The position numbers and the translations under genes are program-made. The notes under the pieces were generated by a model that ran no database searches, was not told the DNA's origin, and saw only the letters and a list, made by a program, of their open reading frames with translations. From assembly GCA_037893245.1 (NCBI GenBank), contig JBAIAA010000813.1:117832-181831 (forward strand): a DNA stretch of 64,000 bases, given 5' to 3'. The stretch's first letter is position 1. Each line of letters begins with the position of its first letter. This document shows, piece by piece, positions 62,191-64,000 of this stretch. This DNA comes from Crossaster papposus (taxonomy: Eukaryota; Echinodermata; Asteroidea; Velatida; Solasteridae).

Positions 62191-64000
62191 GTAGTAGTAG
62201 GGATATGCCGATTGTAGACCAAATCTTAAATATGTAGTAGTAGGGATATGCCGATTGTAGACCAAATCTTAAATATGTAGTAGTAGGGATATGCCGATTG
62301 TAGACCAAATCTTAAATATGTAGTAGTAGGGATATGCCGATTGTAGACCAAATCTTAAATATGTAGTAGTAGGGATATGCCGATTGTAGACCAAATCTTA
62401 AATATGTAGTAGTAGGGATATGCCGATTGTAGACCAAATCTTAAATATGTAGTAGTAGGGATATGCCGATTGTAGACCAAATCTTAAATATGTAGTAGTA
62501 GGGATATGCCGATTGTAGACCAAATCTTAAATATGTAGTAGTAGGGATATGCCGATTGTAGCACCAAATCTTAAATATGTAGTAGTAGGGATATGCCGAT
62601 TGTAGACCAAATCTTAAATATGTAGTAGTAGGGATATGCCGATTGTAGACCAAATCTTAAATATGTAGTAGTAGGGATATGCCGATTGTAGACCAAATCT
62701 TAAATATGTAGTAGTAGGGATATGCCGATTGTAGACCAAATCTTAAATATGTAGTAGTAGGGATATGCCGATTGTAGACCAAATCTTAAATATGTAGTAG
62801 TAGGGATATGCCGATTGTAGACCAAATCTTAAATATGTAGTAGTAGGGATATGCCGATTGTAGACCAAATCTTAAATATGTAGTAGTAGGGATATGCCGA
62901 TTGTAGACCAAATCTTAAATATGTAGTAGTAGGGATATGCCGATTGTAGACCAAATCTTAAATATGTAGTAGTAGGGATATGCCGATTGTAGACCAAATC
63001 TTAAATATGTAGTAGTAGGGATATGCCGATTGTAGACCAAATCTTAAATATGTAGTAGTAGGGATATGCCGATTGTAGACCAAATCTTAAATATGTAGTA
63101 GTAGGGATATGCCGATTGTAGACCAAATCTTAAATATGTAGTAGTAGGGATATGCCGATTGTAGACCAAATCTTAAATATGTAGTAGTAGGGATATGCCG
63201 ATTGTAGACCAAATCTTAAATATGTAGTAGTAGGGATATGCCGATTGTAGACCAAATCTTAAATATGTAGTAGTAGGGATATGCCGATTGTAGACCAAAT
63301 CTTAAATATGTAGTAGTAGGGATATGCCGATTGTAGACCAAATCTTAAATATGTAGTAGTAGGGATATGCCGATTGTAGACCAAATCTTAAATATGTAGT
63401 AGTAGGGATATGCCGATTGTAGACCAAATCTTAAATATGTAGTAGTAGGGATATGCCGATTGTAGACCAAATCTTAAATATGTAGTAGTAGGGATATGCC
63501 GATTGTAGACCAAATCTTAAATATGTAGTAGTAGGGATATGCCGATTGTAGACCAAATCTTAAATATGTAGTAGTAGGGATATGCCGATTGTAGACCAAA
63601 TCTTAAATATGTAGTAGTAGGGATATGCCGATTGTAGACCAAATCTTAAATATGTAGTAGTAGGGATATGCCGATTGTAGACCAAATCTTAAATATGTAG
63701 TAGTAGGGATATGCCGATTGTAGACCAAATCTTAAATATGTAGTAGTAGGGATATGCCGATTGTAGACCAAATCTTAAATATGTAGTAGTAGGGATATGC
63801 CGATTGTAGACCAAATCTTAAATATGTAGTAGTAGGGATATGCCGATTGTAGACCAAATCTTAAATATGTAGTAGTAGGGATATGCCGATTGTAGACCAA
63901 ATCTTAAATATGTAGTAGTAGGGATATGCCGATTGTAGACCAAATCTTAAATATGTAGTAGTAGGGATATGCCGATTGTAGACCAAATCTTAAATATGTA
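62187..64000 (+). repeat. Highly uniform M43 array right of the insert
   Basis: There are 42 monomers plus one 1-bp insertion (GTAGCACC near 62560) and a partial monomer of 7 bases at the window end. From about 62577 on, I see no departure from consensus in 33 consecutive copies. This is the most uniform stretch in the window, and the array clearly continues beyond the right edge. Confidence 0.95.

Larger units (their letters stand above)
1..64000 (+). repeat. M43: 43-bp satellite monomer array (main family)
   Basis: A 43-bp unit is repeated head to tail over the whole window, with about 1,080 copies by hand count. A consensus copy lies at 63951-63993. It begins ATATGTAGTAGTAGGG, has GCCGATTGTAGACC at its centre, and ends in CTTAA, so the only TTAA of the monomer lies at unit positions 40-43. 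All copies have the same orientation. Most copies match the consensus or differ by one base. Recurring variants, by unit position, are T6C, A13G, G15A, C22T, C22A, G31T and CCAAAT to CCGAAT. They recur at fixed spacings and so mark higher-order repeats. Length variants are mostly +3 (extra GTA or GTT triplet) and rarely +1 or -1. On the plus strand the ATGs read ATG TAG or close within about ten codons, so the unit is non-coding. This is satellite or large-minisatellite DNA. I do not recognise the family. Confidence 0.98.

Noticed and set aside
61887-62222. Minus-strand frame of 111 codons across the MITE-like element
   Set aside because: It starts and ends in satellite sequence, has no ATG start, shows no recognisable domain, and simply reads through the 249-bp insert. 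It is not a transposase.
1-64000. CENP-B box or telomere-type repeat
   Set aside because: I looked for a TTCG....A..CGGG-like motif and for short G-rich telomeric units and found neither. A centromeric role cannot be claimed from the sequence alone.
1-64000. A previously undescribed gene system such as a defence island or biosynthetic cluster
   Set aside because: There is no coding sequence in the window. What is unusual here is the repeat architecture, which is reported as such.

Overview
This window is satellite DNA from a eukaryotic genome. I see no protein-coding gene, no RNA gene and no bacterial or viral gene. The composition is A+T-rich (the main unit is about 35% G+C by hand count) and the species cannot be named from the sequence. 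Head-to-tail arrays of this size, with higher-order structure and a short inverted-repeat transposon inserted, are typical of heterochromatic or pericentromeric blocks. That location is inference.

The whole window, apart from one 249-bp insert, is built from three units, always in the same orientation. (1) M43 is a 43-bp monomer with roughly 1,080 copies (consensus example 63951-63993). (2) M111 is a 111-bp unit with about 114 copies (example 153-263), always placed exactly at an M43 boundary and flanked by TTAA on both sides. (3) M67 is a 67-bp unit with about 68 copies (example 22009-22075). It is a hybrid of the first 7 bases of M43 and the last 60 bases of M111, and it occurs only directly after M111 or another M67. 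All counts were made by hand. The segment lengths I checked add up exactly once known +3 or -1 variants are included; for example 8720-14232 is 128 monomers plus three 3-bp insertions.

Layout: 1-8719 is a mosaic of M43 and M111. 8720-14232 is pure M43 with a 1,852-bp superperiod. 14233-18269 holds three M111-M67 pairs separated by M43 tracts. 18270-21510 is an M111-rich mosaic related to the first 4.5 kb. 21511-26145 carries a 1,357-bp higher-order repeat. 26146-33341 is a tandem duplication of about 3.6 kb. 33342-37096 is mostly M43. 37097-42236 repeats 21400-26145 at an offset of 15.7-16.1 kb. 42237-55957 contains nested duplications with offsets of 740, 1,385, 1,632, 1,808, 2,410, 3,795 and 7,647 bp. 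55958-57811 is pure M43. 57812-60771 is a more diverged M111 mosaic. 60772-64000 is pure M43, interrupted at 61938-62186 by a non-autonomous transposon-like element with 68-bp terminal inverted repeats.

Nothing here works together as genes. The visible process is repeated unequal exchange and segmental amplification acting at scales from 3 bp (GTA slippage) to about 16 kb. The long minus-strand reading frames are a by-product of a 43-bp unit whose length is not a multiple of three, and they have no credible start codons.
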